Assembly: GCF_029223485.1 (NCBI RefSeq)
Contig: NZ_JARHTP010000032.1
Span: 1-64,000 of the forward strand
DNA length: 64,000 bases
Direction: 5' to 3'
DNA from: Streptomyces coacervatus
GTDB lineage: Bacteria > Actinomycetota > Actinomycetes > Streptomycetales > Streptomycetaceae
Shown: in pieces, positions 7,977 to 16,193 of the stretch
How the letters are laid out: each line of letters opens with the position of its first letter
How positions within the stretch are numbered: the first letter of the stretch is position 1
The notes under the pieces: generated by a model
What the model was told of the DNA's origin: nothing
Seen by the model: only the letters and a program-made list of their open reading frames with translations
Databases searched by the model: none
Program-made: the position numbers and the translations under genes

Positions 7977-8894
7977 TCAGGCCGACGCCGTCCGGACATT
8001 CGGTACCCAGTCCGGCAGCGCCTCGGTCAGCCCCACCCACTCGGCCGGCGGCATCCCCGCCTTCCCGGCGGCGAGCACACCGCCCACGATGGCGCAGGTC
8101 GTGTCCACGTCACCGCCGACCTGGGCGGTCGTCCAGAACCCCTGCTCGAAGTCACCGAGGGCTCGCGCGGCCGACCAGAGCGCGAAGGGCACGGTGTCAT
8201 GGGCGGACGTACGCCGTCCGCAGCCCAGTACGGCCGCGACAGTGCCCGCGTCGGCGTAGTCGAGCATGTCCCGGGCGCGCCGTAGCCCCGCGCCGACGGC
8301 GCTCTTCGGGACGAGTGCGACGACTCCGTCGAGGAGCGCCTCCGGGCTGGGCGGGCCGCCGGGGGCGGCGACCAGCGCGGAGGCCGCCGCGACCGCCATG
8401 GAGCCGACGACGGCCTCGCGGTGTTGGTGCGTGGGGTACGCGGAGATCTCGGCCTGGTGGGTCGCCTGTTCCGGGTCGTCCGCGTACCAGGCGCCCAGCG
8501 GAGCGATCCGCATGGCCGCTCCGTTGCCCCAGGATCCCTGTCCGTTGAAGAGCTCTGCGGCCAGCTCACGCCAGTCCCCGCCCTCTCGAACCAACCGGAG
8601 CAGACGATTGACCGCGGGACCGTAACCCCGGTCGAAGTCATGGTGGTGGGCGAAGGAGTGCGCCAGGGCGTCCTGGTCGATGCGGTGGTGGGCGGCCAGC
8701 ACCGCGACCACGGAGCAGGCCATCTCCGTGTCGTCGGTCCACTGCCAAGGGCCCGGCGGCAGCTCGCGGCGCTTCAGCCGCGGATAGTTCACCGGCACGA
8801 AGAACTGCGAGCCCAGCGCATCCCCCACCGCCAGTCCACGCAGACTGGCCAGGGCGCGGTCCAGGCGCCCGTCAAAAGAGGAATCAGGGGTCAT
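7977..8894 (-). CDS. ADP-ribosylglycohydrolase (DraG/ARH) family protein
   Basis: 305 residues. Members of this family remove ADP-ribose from proteins or small molecules using a binuclear Mg2+ site. The metal-binding motifs are visible: GDALGSQF near residue 22, WTDDTEM near 52, and GGDVDTTCAIVGG near 265, all characteristic of the all-helical ARH fold. No signal peptide, so it is cytoplasmic. It starts 12 nt after the stop of the upstream histidine phosphatase gene and is probably cotranscribed. The substrate cannot be inferred; some relatives act on ADP-ribosylated proteins, others on small ADP-ribose conjugates. Confidence 0.88.
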   Translation of the reverse strand: MTPDSSFDGRLDRALASLRGLAVGDALGSQFFVPVNYPRLKRRELPPGPWQWTDDTEMACSVVAVLAAHHRIDQDALAHSFAHHHDFDRGYGPAVNRLLRLVREGGDWRELAAELFNGQGSWGNGAAMRIAPLGAWYADDPEQATHQAEISAYPTHQHREAVVGSMAVAAASALVAAPGGPPSPEALLDGVVALVPKSAVGAGLRRARDMLDYADAGTVAAVLGCGRRTSAHDTVPFALWSAARALGDFEQGFWTTAQVGGDVDTTCAIVGGVLAAGKAGMPPAEWVGLTEALPDWVPNVRTASA

Positions 8895-8906
8895 CGCTCT
8901 GCCACT

Positions 8907-9566
8907 CTATCCGGTGATCCCGTACGGTTCCGGATCTCGCCAGCGTTCGAAAGGCCGATCAAGCGCGTACCGGCCGTCGTCCCCGAGAACGAGCATCCGC
9001 ATCTCCGCGTTCCCCGGATTGGACAGTGACTCGAATTCCGCAACCGTCCAGTGGAACCAGCGCATACAGAACAGCCGCATGGCCAGGCCATGGGTCACCA
9101 GCAACACATTGGACGGGTGGTCGGGGGCCTCGAAGCTGCGGTACAGGCTCTCCAGGAAACCGCCGACCCGGTCGTACACGTCGGCGCCGGACTCCCCCTG
9201 GGCGAAGCGGTAGAAGAAGTGGCCGTACGCATCCCGATAGGCCTTCTGGAGGCGTACGTCGTCGCGGTCCTGCCAGTTTCCCCAGTCCTGTTCGCGCAGC
9301 CGGGGCTCCTCACGCACCCGTATGAGCTCAGGGTCGAGATGGAAGGCGCGCAGGGTCTCGTGCGTGCGACGGTACGGGGACACGTACACGCTGACGCGCT
9401 CGCGGCCGAAGACCTCGCGCAGCCGTTTGCCGGTCTCCTCGGCCTGCTGCCAGCCCCGCTCGGTCAGCGCCAGCGCGTGGTCGGGCTCGCGTTCGTAAAC
9501 GGTGTCATCAACATTGCCCGTTGACTCTCCGTGCCGGACAAGGACGATGCGCCGTGGTCGTGCCAT
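8907..9566 (-). CDS. histidine phosphatase superfamily (phosphoglycerate mutase-like) protein
   Basis: 219 residues with the branch-1 histidine phosphatase features: LVRHGES at residues 9-15 (phospho-acceptor His), YVSPYRRTHET (second Arg), the acidic proton donor region REQDWGNWQ, and LLVTHG with the second catalytic His. Cytoplasmic. The start ATG lies exactly 6 nt below TAGGGT, so the mRNA is probably leaderless. It is the first gene of a pair with the ADP-ribosylglycohydrolase. A true mutase role is unlikely; a phosphatase acting on a small phosphometabolite or nucleotide is more probable. Confidence 0.88.
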   Translation of the reverse strand: MARPRRIVLVRHGESTGNVDDTVYEREPDHALALTERGWQQAEETGKRLREVFGRERVSVYVSPYRRTHETLRAFHLDPELIRVREEPRLREQDWGNWQDRDDVRLQKAYRDAYGHFFYRFAQGESGADVYDRVGGFLESLYRSFEAPDHPSNVLLVTHGLAMRLFCMRWFHWTVAEFESLSNPGNAEMRMLVLGDDGRYALDRPFERWRDPEPYGITG

Positions 9567-9685
9567 GCCGAAACCCTAGATCGGGTGACGGCTGATCGAG
9601 CACTCGTACGGGCTCCATACGGCGTAGGTCACACACTTCCTGCACCACTGGCCACGCCAGGGCGCACGATTAACGCGTCCGGTCC

Positions 9686-10291
9686 TCAAACCGTCCAGGT
9701 CGGCTCCAGCTCGACGATGTCGCCCGTAAGGGCCGCGACGTCCGCTTCCGTCTGGGCCCGCAGGGCGAGCCGCTCCACGCGCTCCGTGCGGTACTTGCCG
9801 TGTTCGGCGGCCGACCGCCACATGGACAGCACCAGGAACTCATGTCCCGGCGCCTCGCCGAACAGGCCCCGGATCATGCCGGGAGAACCGGCCATGGCCG
9901 GGTTCCAGACCTTCTCCTGCATCAGCGCGAAGTGCTCGGCCCGTTCCTCATGGACTCGGCAGAGGGCGACCCGCACCAGGTCCGCGTCCGTGAAACGCGG
10001 TTCAAAGCCGGTCTTCACGTCGAAGCGGTAGTCGAAGAGCTTGACCTGGGCATCCTTGAATGTGCCCGCCTGGGCCGCAGCCAGCCGATCATGGGAACGG
10101 GCCATGAAGGAGTCGTAGAAGGCACGACTTTCCCAGAAGGCAAAGATGTGGGCCACTCCTGTCCGTCCCCGGCTCCAGCCACCGCCTTGTCCCCGAAACC
10201 CCGGCTCCCCCAGAAGCCCCGCCCACTTTCGCTGCCCCCGCTCGAAGCCGCGGCGGTCCACCACGGTGCAGCGAATCCACTTGACCAGCAC
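9686..10291 (-). CDS. YdbC-like (DUF4937) domain protein
   Basis: 201 residues from a GTG start (MLVKWIRC) supported by TACCAT exactly 6 nt upstream (leaderless arrangement). The opening KWIRCTV and the later segments HIFAFWESRAFYDSFMA and FLVLSMWRSAAEHGKYR look like two copies of a dimeric alpha-beta barrel (antibiotic biosynthesis monooxygenase-like) fold, as in YdbC-type proteins. The function of that family is not established. A frame open far upstream of this GTG has no coding character. Confidence 0.75.
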   Translation of the reverse strand: MLVKWIRCTVVDRRGFERGQRKWAGLLGEPGFRGQGGGWSRGRTGVAHIFAFWESRAFYDSFMARSHDRLAAAQAGTFKDAQVKLFDYRFDVKTGFEPRFTDADLVRVALCRVHEERAEHFALMQEKVWNPAMAGSPGMIRGLFGEAPGHEFLVLSMWRSAAEHGKYRTERVERLALRAQTEADVAALTGDIVELEPTWTV

Positions 10292-10450
10292 CGCGCCATG
10301 GTAAGGCCACGGAGCGTGGCGCCGGTCACGGTCCGGCGGACAGCTCTGCCGCACACGTACGCGCGCGCGTGGCAGGATGGACAACCGGCCTTGTCCGTCC
10401 GGCAGTTCGGGGCGGCGGGAGCGCACGGGGAACGGGGAAGGGGAACTCTG

Positions 10451-10984
10451 GTGAACGGCCTCAACAAAGGGATCCGCAAGGCCGAAGTCGCACTGAAATG
10501 GGACCCGAGTCCGACAGGGCAGCCGCCCACCGATCTGGACATCGTCGCTGCCACCTACCTGGCGGGCGATCCGTACGGCGAGCCCGCCTATGTGGTGCAC
10601 TTCGACAGCCGCTCCCCCGACGGCACCATCTACCTCAACCGGGACAGCAAGGACGGCAAGGGCTTCGGCTGGGACGAGGTCATGACCCTGGAGCTCGACC
10701 GGCTGGATGACCGGTACGCGCGCGTGGTGGTCGGTGTCGTCATCCAGCAGCGCTCGGCGCACCGGACCTTCGTCGGGGTGCTCGGTCCCGGCCTGCGGAT
10801 CCGCGAGGGTTACACCGTGCTGACCGAGGAGGACTTCGGCAGCGTCCTCGGGGCCACGGCTGCGACGGTCGGGGAGTTCGTACGCGACACATCAGGCAGT
10901 TGGAACTTCCAACCCGGCATCCGGGGCTTCGAGGACGACCCGGCGACGTTCACCAGGACGATGGGCCGGGCGCACCAGCCCTGA
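10451..10984 (+). CDS. TerD-family protein
   Basis: 177 residues from a GTG with AGGGGAA 5-6 nt upstream. The sequence fits the TerD/CABP fold: an N-terminal strand region (KAEVALKWDPS), the DLDIVAATYL motif with acidic Ca2+-binding residues, YVVHFDSRSPDGTIYLNRDSKDGKG (second acidic cluster), and VVVGVVIQQ. TerD proteins are linked to tellurite and stress phenotypes, and streptomycetes carry many paralogues; the specific role is unknown. The gene is monocistronic and ends in a strong terminator shared with nrdJ. Confidence 0.88.
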   Translation: MNGLNKGIRKAEVALKWDPSPTGQPPTDLDIVAATYLAGDPYGEPAYVVHFDSRSPDGTIYLNRDSKDGKGFGWDEVMTLELDRLDDRYARVVVGVVIQQRSAHRTFVGVLGPGLRIREGYTVLTEEDFGSVLGATAATVGEFVRDTSGSWNFQPGIRGFEDDPATFTRTMGRAHQP

Positions 10985-10999
10985 CGGACGTCATACGGC

Positions 11000-11036
11000 G
11001 AGGAGGGGCGCCGACACATGGTCGGCGCCCCTCCTC
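11000..11036. terminator. bidirectional terminator between terD-like gene and nrdJ
   Basis: A 16-bp perfect stem (11000-11015 with 11021-11036) closed by a 5-nt loop, between two convergent stop codons. Confidence 0.85.
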
Positions 11037-11077
11037 TTCAGGGACTGTCCGTCAGGCGGGGCGTGCCCCGGCCCGGG

Positions 11078-13972
11078 TCAGCTGCAGCCGCTGGTCGAGC
11101 CGCAACCCTCGCAGATGTAGCAGGAACCCGCCCGCTGCATCTTCGTACCGCAGGAGAAGCACAGCGGGGCGTCGGCCTGGATGCCCAGCTGCATCTCGAC
11201 CAACTCGGCGCTGGTGTGGGCCTGCTTCGGGGCGGGCTTGGCCGCCTCGACCTCGGCACGCGGCGTGGCGACGGCCTTCAGCTCCTGGGCGCGCGGCGCC
11301 GACTGGGCCAGGCCCTCGACGTCCACCTCGTCCTCGGAAGGCTCGTACGAACCGGTCTCCAGATGCCGCTGACGCTCCTCGGCGGAGTGGATGCCGAGCG
11401 CGGAACGCGTCTCGAACGGCAGGAAGTCCAGCGCCAGGCGACGGAAGATGTAGTCGACGATCGACTGCGCCATCCGCACGTCCGGATCGTCCGTCATGCC
11501 GGCCGGCTCGAAGCGCATGTTGGTGAACTTCGAGACGTACGTCTCCAGCGGCACGCCGTACTGCAGACCGACCGAGACGGCGATCGAGAAGGCGTCCATC
11601 ATGCCCGCGAGGGTGGAGCCCTGCTTGGACATCTTCAGGAAGACCTCGCCGAGACCGTCGTCCGGGTAGGAGTTGGCGGTCATGTAGCCCTCGGCGCCCC
11701 CGACGGTGAAGGACGTCGTGATGCCGGGACGGCCCTTGGGGAGGCGCTTGCGGACCGGGCGGTACTCGACGATCTTCTCGACCGTCTCGCGGATGGTCGC
11801 CTCGGCCTTCTCCGTGACCTCAGCCTTCTCCTTCTCCTTGGTCTTGGCGGAGAGCGGCTGGCCGACCTTGCAGTTGTCGCGGTAGATCGCGAGGGCCTTG
11901 ACGCCCAGCTTCCAGGCCTCGAAGTAGATCTCCTCGACCTCCTCGACGGTGGCCGACTCCGGCATGTTGACCGTCTTGGACAGGGCGCCGGAGATCCACG
12001 GCTGGATCGCGGCCATCATGCGAACGTGGCCCATCGCGGAGATGGAGCGCTCGCCCATGGCGCAGTCGAAGACCTCGTAGTGCTCGTGCTTGAGGCCCGG
12101 GGCGTCGACGACATTGCCGTTCTCGCCGATGTGGGCGACGATCGCCTCGATCTGCTCCTCCTGGTAACCCAGGCGGCGCAGGGCCTGCGGGACCGTGCCG
12201 TTGACGATCTGCATCGAGCCGCCGCCGACCAACTTCTTGAACTTGACCAGGGCGAGGTCGGGCTCGAGGCCGGTGGTGTCGCAGGACATCGCGAGACCGA
12301 TGGTGCCGGTCGGGGCGATGACGGACGCCTGGGAGTTACGGAAACCGTTCTTCTCACCGAGCCGCTGCACGTCCTGCCAGGCCTCCGTGGCGGCGGCCCA
12401 GATCGGCGTGTCCAGGTCGTCCACGCGGACGGCCTTGGTGTTCTCGTCGGAGTGCTGCTTCATGACGCGCAGGTGCGGCTGGGCGTTGCGGGCGTAGCCG
12501 TCGTACGGGCCGACGACCGCGGCGAGTTCGGCGGAACGCTTGTACGACGTGCCCGTCATGAGGGAGGTGATGGCACCGGCGAGGGCACGGCCGCCGTTGG
12601 AGTCGTAGGCGTGGCCGGTCGCCATCAGCAGGGCGCCGAGGTTGGCGTAGCCGATGCCGAGCTGGCGGAACGCGCGCGTGTTCTCACCGATCTTCTGCGT
12701 CGGGAAGTCCGCGAAGCAGATGGAGATGTCCATCGCGGTGATGACGAGCTCGACGACCTTGGCGAAGCGCTCGACCTCGAAGGACTGGTGGCCCTTGCCG
12801 TCGTCCTTCAGGAACTTCATGAGGTTCAGCGAGGCGAGGTTGCAGGACGTGTTGTCCAGGTGCATGTACTCGCTGCAGGGGTTCGAGCCGTTGATACGGC
12901 CGGACTCCGGGCAGGTGTGCCAGTGGTTGATGGTGTCGTCGTACTGGATGCCCGGGTCGGCACAGGCCCAGGCGGCCTCGGCCATCTTGCGGAACAGGAC
13001 CTTGGCGTCGACCTCTTCGATGACCTCGCCGGTCATGCGGGACGTCAGGCCGAACTTGCCGCCCGACTCGACGGCCTTCATGAACGTGTCGTTCACCCGG
13101 ACCGAGTTGTTGGCGTTCTGGTACTGGACGGACGTGATGTCGTCGCCGCCCAGGTCCATGTCGAAGCCCGCGTCGCGCAGGGCGCGGATCTTCTCCTCCT
13201 CCTTCACCTTGGTCTCGATGAAGTCCTCGATGTCGGGGTGGTCGACGTCGAGGATGACCATCTTCGCCGCGCGGCGGGTGGCGCCACCGGACTTGATGGT
13301 GCCGGCGGACGCGTCGGCGCCGCGCATGAAGGAGACCGGGCCGGAGGCGTTGCCGCCGGAGGACAGCAGCTCCTTGGAGGAGCGGATGCGGGAGAGGTTG
13401 AGGCCGGCGCCGGAGCCGCCCTTGAAGATCATGCCCTCTTCCTTGTACCAGTCGAGGATGGACTCCATGGAGTCGTCGACGGCCAGGATGAAGCAGGCGG
13501 AGACCTGCTGGGGCTGCGGGGTGCCCACGTTGAACCACACGGGGCTGTTGAAGCTGAAGATCTGGTGCAGGAGGGCGTACGCCAGCTCGTGCTCGAAGAT
13601 CTCCGCGTCGGCGGGCGAGGCGAAGTACTTGTAGTCCTCGCCGGCCTTCCGGTACGTCTTCACGATGCGGTCGATGAGCTGCTTCAGGCTCACCTCGCGC
13701 TGCGGGGTGCCCACGGCACCACGGAAGTACTTGCTGGTGACGATGTTGACCGCGTTCACCGACCAGAAGTCGGGGAACTCGACGCCGCGCTGCTCGAAGT
13801 TGACCGAGCCGTCGCGCCAGTTGGTCATGACGACGTCACGGCGCTCCCAGGCCACCTCGTCGTACGGGTGCACGCCGGGGGTGGTGTGGATGCGCTCGAT
13901 ACGCAGTCCCTTGGTCGCCTTGGTGCCCTTGGCGCGGGAACTCCGTGCCGGACCGCTCGCCGTCTCTGTCAT
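11078..13972 (-). CDS. nrdJ: class II (adenosylcobalamin-dependent) ribonucleoside-diphosphate reductase
   Basis: Reduces ribonucleotides to deoxyribonucleotides using a thiyl radical generated by coenzyme B12, so it needs no oxygen. 964 residues. The active-site region NPCSEYMHLDNTSCNLASLN carries the conserved Asn, radical Cys and Glu; the loop SACFILAVDDSMESI and the Gly-rich KGGSGAGLNLSRIRS are typical of the ten-stranded RNR barrel. The C-terminus ends in a cysteine-rich tail (LCFSCGTKM, CYICEGCGS), normal for long actinobacterial NrdJ and used for thiol relay or zinc binding. The ATG has GGGAGG 4 nt upstream. It follows nrdR by 164 nt and is probably cotranscribed, under NrdR control. 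Confidence 0.97.
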   Translation of the reverse strand: MTETASGPARSSRAKGTKATKGLRIERIHTTPGVHPYDEVAWERRDVVMTNWRDGSVNFEQRGVEFPDFWSVNAVNIVTSKYFRGAVGTPQREVSLKQLIDRIVKTYRKAGEDYKYFASPADAEIFEHELAYALLHQIFSFNSPVWFNVGTPQPQQVSACFILAVDDSMESILDWYKEEGMIFKGGSGAGLNLSRIRSSKELLSSGGNASGPVSFMRGADASAGTIKSGGATRRAAKMVILDVDHPDIEDFIETKVKEEEKIRALRDAGFDMDLGGDDITSVQYQNANNSVRVNDTFMKAVESGGKFGLTSRMTGEVIEEVDAKVLFRKMAEAAWACADPGIQYDDTINHWHTCPESGRINGSNPCSEYMHLDNTSCNLASLNLMKFLKDDGKGHQSFEVERFAKVVELVITAMDISICFADFPTQKIGENTRAFRQLGIGYANLGALLMATGHAYDSNGGRALAGAITSLMTGTSYKRSAELAAVVGPYDGYARNAQPHLRVMKQHSDENTKAVRVDDLDTPIWAAATEAWQDVQRLGEKNGFRNSQASVIAPTGTIGLAMSCDTTGLEPDLALVKFKKLVGGGSMQIVNGTVPQALRRLGYQEEQIEAIVAHIGENGNVVDAPGLKHEHYEVFDCAMGERSISAMGHVRMMAAIQPWISGALSKTVNMPESATVEEVEEIYFEAWKLGVKALAIYRDNCKVGQPLSAKTKEKEKAEVTEKAEATIRETVEKIVEYRPVRKRLPKGRPGITTSFTVGGAEGYMTANSYPDDGLGEVFLKMSKQGSTLAGMMDAFSIAVSVGLQYGVPLETYVSKFTNMRFEPAGMTDDPDVRMAQSIVDYIFRRLALDFLPFETRSALGIHSAEERQRHLETGSYEPSEDEVDVEGLAQSAPRAQELKAVATPRAEVEAAKPAPKQAHTSAELVEMQLGIQADAPLCFSCGTKMQRAGSCYICEGCGSTSGCS

Positions 13973-14136
13973 GCCGCCTCCCTGTACGGGCTAAAACGCC
14001 CTGAAGTGCCCCGATGTTCCCGTGGCACGGTGTTGTGTCTGGTGTTGCGGGCATCTCGCGCTGCCGCCCGCAACAGGTCTTCGATCGCCGCCATCCGGCC
14101 GGAATCAGCGCCTCCGCCCGGTTTCCGGCCCGCCGA

Positions 14137-14697
14137 TCAGTCGGCGGCGTGGGCGGGCTCGGGGACCTGAGCAGTCCCTCCGGGCCCGCAGTCTTCTTCC
14201 TGGCCCCCCGCGACAGCGTCCTCACGGTCGTCGTTGTCCGCGGCGACGGGTCGCATCTCCTCCCTGAGTTCCGCGATCGCGGCCTCGAAGTCCTCGAGCG
14301 AGTCGAACGCCCGGTAGACGGAGGCAAATCGCAGATACGCGACGAGGTCGAGCTCCTGCAACGGGCCGAGTATGGCCAGCCCCACGTCGTGGGTGGTCAG
14401 TTCGGCACTTCCCGTGGCCCGCACCGCCTCCTCGACCCGCTGGCCGAGCTGGGCGAGTGCGTCCTCGGTGACAGGCCGTCCCTGGCATGCCTTGCGCACA
14501 CCATTGATGACCTTGGTACGGCTGAAAGGCTCGGTGACTCCGGACCGCTTGACCACCATGAGCGAGCACGTCTCCACAGTCGTGAAACGACGGGAGCAGT
14601 CCGGACACTGGCGGCGCCTGCGGATCGACGTACCGTCGTCGGTCGTACGACTGTCGACGACACGGCTGTCGGGGTGCCTGCAGAAGGGGCAGTGCAT
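14137..14697 (-). CDS. nrdR: transcriptional repressor NrdR
   Basis: ATP/dATP-sensing repressor of ribonucleotide reductase genes. 186 residues: an N-terminal zinc ribbon (MHCPFC, then CPDCSRRFTT) followed by the ATP-cone domain (LMVVKRSGVTEPFSRTKVINGV). The acidic, Ala-rich C-terminal tail of about 35 residues is a common actinobacterial extension. The start is supported by GGGAG upstream. Two NrdR boxes lie 31 bp apart upstream of the gene (14806-14850), so it probably represses its own operon with nrdJ. Confidence 0.97.
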   Translation of the reverse strand: MHCPFCRHPDSRVVDSRTTDDGTSIRRRRQCPDCSRRFTTVETCSLMVVKRSGVTEPFSRTKVINGVRKACQGRPVTEDALAQLGQRVEEAVRATGSAELTTHDVGLAILGPLQELDLVAYLRFASVYRAFDSLEDFEAAIAELREEMRPVAADNDDREDAVAGGQEEDCGPGGTAQVPEPAHAAD

Positions 14698-14805
14698 GGA
14701 CTCCCAACCCTCCTCACAGCAGACTCAATAGCCTCGCTGGACCTCATGGGCCCCTCGAAGCAGCCCCAAGCATAGGCGATCGCCGAGAGCCTGAAGACCC
14801 GGGGG

Positions 14806-14850
14806 ACCACAACTTCTGGGCTGCTGCCGCAATCCAACCACTAGATGTGG
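14806..14850 (-). promoter_or_regulatory. paired NrdR boxes upstream of nrdR-nrdJ
   Basis: Two box-like elements start 31 bp apart (three helical turns): ACCACAACTTCTGGG at 14806-14820 and ACCACTAGATGTGG at 14837-14850; the second is nearly palindromic. NrdR is known to bind such pairs at this spacing upstream of RNR operons. Sequence and spacing are seen; binding is inferred. Confidence 0.75.
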
Positions 14851-15188
14851 GGATTGGCCCATGCATGCACGCCATACGCGCGTGTCGCGCCCGTATTGGC
14901 ATGTGCCACGCGACCGCGGCGCCGCACCGGATCCGGAGGTGCACAGCCGTACCGTTGCGGCACATGCGGAGATACCGTGGGCGCCGCAGGGAGGCGACGT
15001 GGGGCTCCCGCAGAGATGGGGACTGGTTCCCGGTTGACGGAATGCCGGATGGCAGACTGGGGCAGTAGCCCACGAGGTCAGCACCCCGGCGGTGAAGAGT
15101 ACAACAATGAGCCCTTTTGTCCGCCAGGTGCCGCGTTAGCTATACACCCAGACACGTGATCAAGTAAGGCGATCCGCGTTTTTTCACT
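14851..15188. other. nrdR-lexA divergent intergenic region
   Basis: About 340 bases with no convincing gene. I looked for a cobalamin riboswitch, since nrdJ is B12-dependent, and did not see a recognisable B12 box. The region presumably holds promoters for both divergent operons. Confidence 0.4.
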
Positions 15189-15202
15189 CGAACGTGTGTT
15201 TG
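15189..15202 (+). promoter_or_regulatory. LexA (SOS) box upstream of lexA
   Basis: CGAACGTGTGTTTG, close to the Gram-positive SOS consensus CGAACRNRYGTTYG with one mismatch, 60 bp upstream of the lexA start. It fits classical autoregulation of lexA. Confidence 0.85.
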
Positions 15203-15262
15203 GCGCAACCTTTCGAAAGCAACTACCGTTGTCCAGCAGGGAGACCATCGAGAGGGGCCGAC

Positions 15263-16042
15263 GTGACCACCACCGCAGACAGTGCCACCATCACTGCCCA
15301 GGACCGCTCCCAGGGCCGACTCGAGCCGGTGCATGCGATGAACGAAGCCGTGAATCCCGAGGGGCACAAGCGCTCCCTGCCGGGCCGACCTCCAGGCATC
15401 CGGGCGGACAGCTCGGGACTCACCGACCGGCAGCGCCGGGTGATCGAGGTCATCAGGGACTCCGTGCAGCGGCGCGGCTACCCGCCGTCGATGCGGGAGA
15501 TCGGCCAGGCGGTCGGCCTGTCCAGCACGTCCTCGGTCGCACACCAACTGATGGCACTGGAGCGCAAGGGCTTCCTGCGCCGCGACCCGCACCGCCCGCG
15601 CGCCTACGAGGTGCGCGGCTCCGACCAGGGCGCCTCCGTGCAGCCCACCGACACCGCCGGCAAGCCTGCCGCGTCGTACGTCCCGCTGGTCGGCCGCATC
15701 GCCGCCGGTGGCCCGATCCTCGCCGAGGAGTCGGTCGAGGACGTCTTCCCTCTCCCCCGCCAGCTGGTCGGTGACGGCGAGCTGTTCGTGCTGAAGGTCG
15801 TCGGCGACTCCATGATCGAGGCCGCCATCTGCGACGGCGACTGGGTGACGGTGCGCCGCCAGCCCGTCGCCGAGAACGGCGACATCGTCGCGGCCATGCT
15901 CGAAGGCGAGGCCACCGTCAAGCGCTTCAAGCGCGAGGACGGCCATGTCTGGCTCCTCCCGCACAACGCGGCGTACGAGCCCATCCCTGGCGACGACGCG
16001 ACCATCCTCGGCAAGGTGGTGGCAGTGCTGCGGCGCGTATGA
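15263..16042 (+). CDS. lexA: SOS-response repressor and self-cleaving protease LexA
   Basis: 259 residues from the GTG at 15263 (GAGGGG upstream). The N-terminal winged helix (LTDRQRRVIEVIRDS, then SMREIGQAVGLSSTSSVAHQL) binds SOS boxes. The C-terminal S24 protease domain has the Ala148-Gly149 cleavage site (RIAAGG), catalytic Ser183 (GDSM) and Lys220 (TVKRF); the spacings of 35 and 37 residues equal those of E. coli LexA. About 40 non-conserved residues precede the DNA-binding domain. RecA filaments stimulate its cleavage; recA lies 33 kb away in the same window and carries a LexA-like box. Confidence 0.98.
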   Translation: MTTTADSATITAQDRSQGRLEPVHAMNEAVNPEGHKRSLPGRPPGIRADSSGLTDRQRRVIEVIRDSVQRRGYPPSMREIGQAVGLSSTSSVAHQLMALERKGFLRRDPHRPRAYEVRGSDQGASVQPTDTAGKPAASYVPLVGRIAAGGPILAEESVEDVFPLPRQLVGDGELFVLKVVGDSMIEAAICDGDWVTVRRQPVAENGDIVAAMLEGEATVKRFKREDGHVWLLPHNAAYEPIPGDDATILGKVVAVLRRV

Positions 16043-16082
16043 CGGCTGCGGCGGGCGGTTCGTGCGGAACCACCCTCTGACC

Positions 16083-16116
16083 GGGCCCCGGGACCCCTGC
16101 GCCGGTTCCGGGGCCC
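16083..16116 (+). terminator. lexA terminator
   Basis: GGGCCCCGGGACC (16083-16095) pairs with GGTTCCGGGGCCC (16104-16116), one G-U pair, 8-nt loop, 40 nt after the lexA stop. Confidence 0.7.
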
Positions 16117-16152
16117 TGTGCTGTCCGGGTGGGTCCCGGGTCGCTTGTGATC

Positions 16153-16190
16153 GGGGTTGTGCTGTCACGGCGCCGCGACAGCCCAACCCC
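16153..16190 (-). terminator. dinG terminator
   Basis: GGGGTTGTGCTGTC (16153-16166) pairs with GACAGCCCAACCCC (16177-16190), 14 bp with one mismatch and a 10-nt loop, immediately after the dinG stop codon on the minus strand. Confidence 0.65.
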
Positions 16191-16193
16191 CGA

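Noticed and set aside
11018..14170. 1050-codon plus-strand open frame over nrdJ
   Set aside because: Typical antisense shadow (Leu/Gly/Asp/Val/His-rich) of a well-supported nrdJ gene.
14698..15262. Cobalamin riboswitch upstream of nrdR-nrdJ
   Set aside because: Looked for because NrdJ needs B12; no B12 box or matching helices were recognised.
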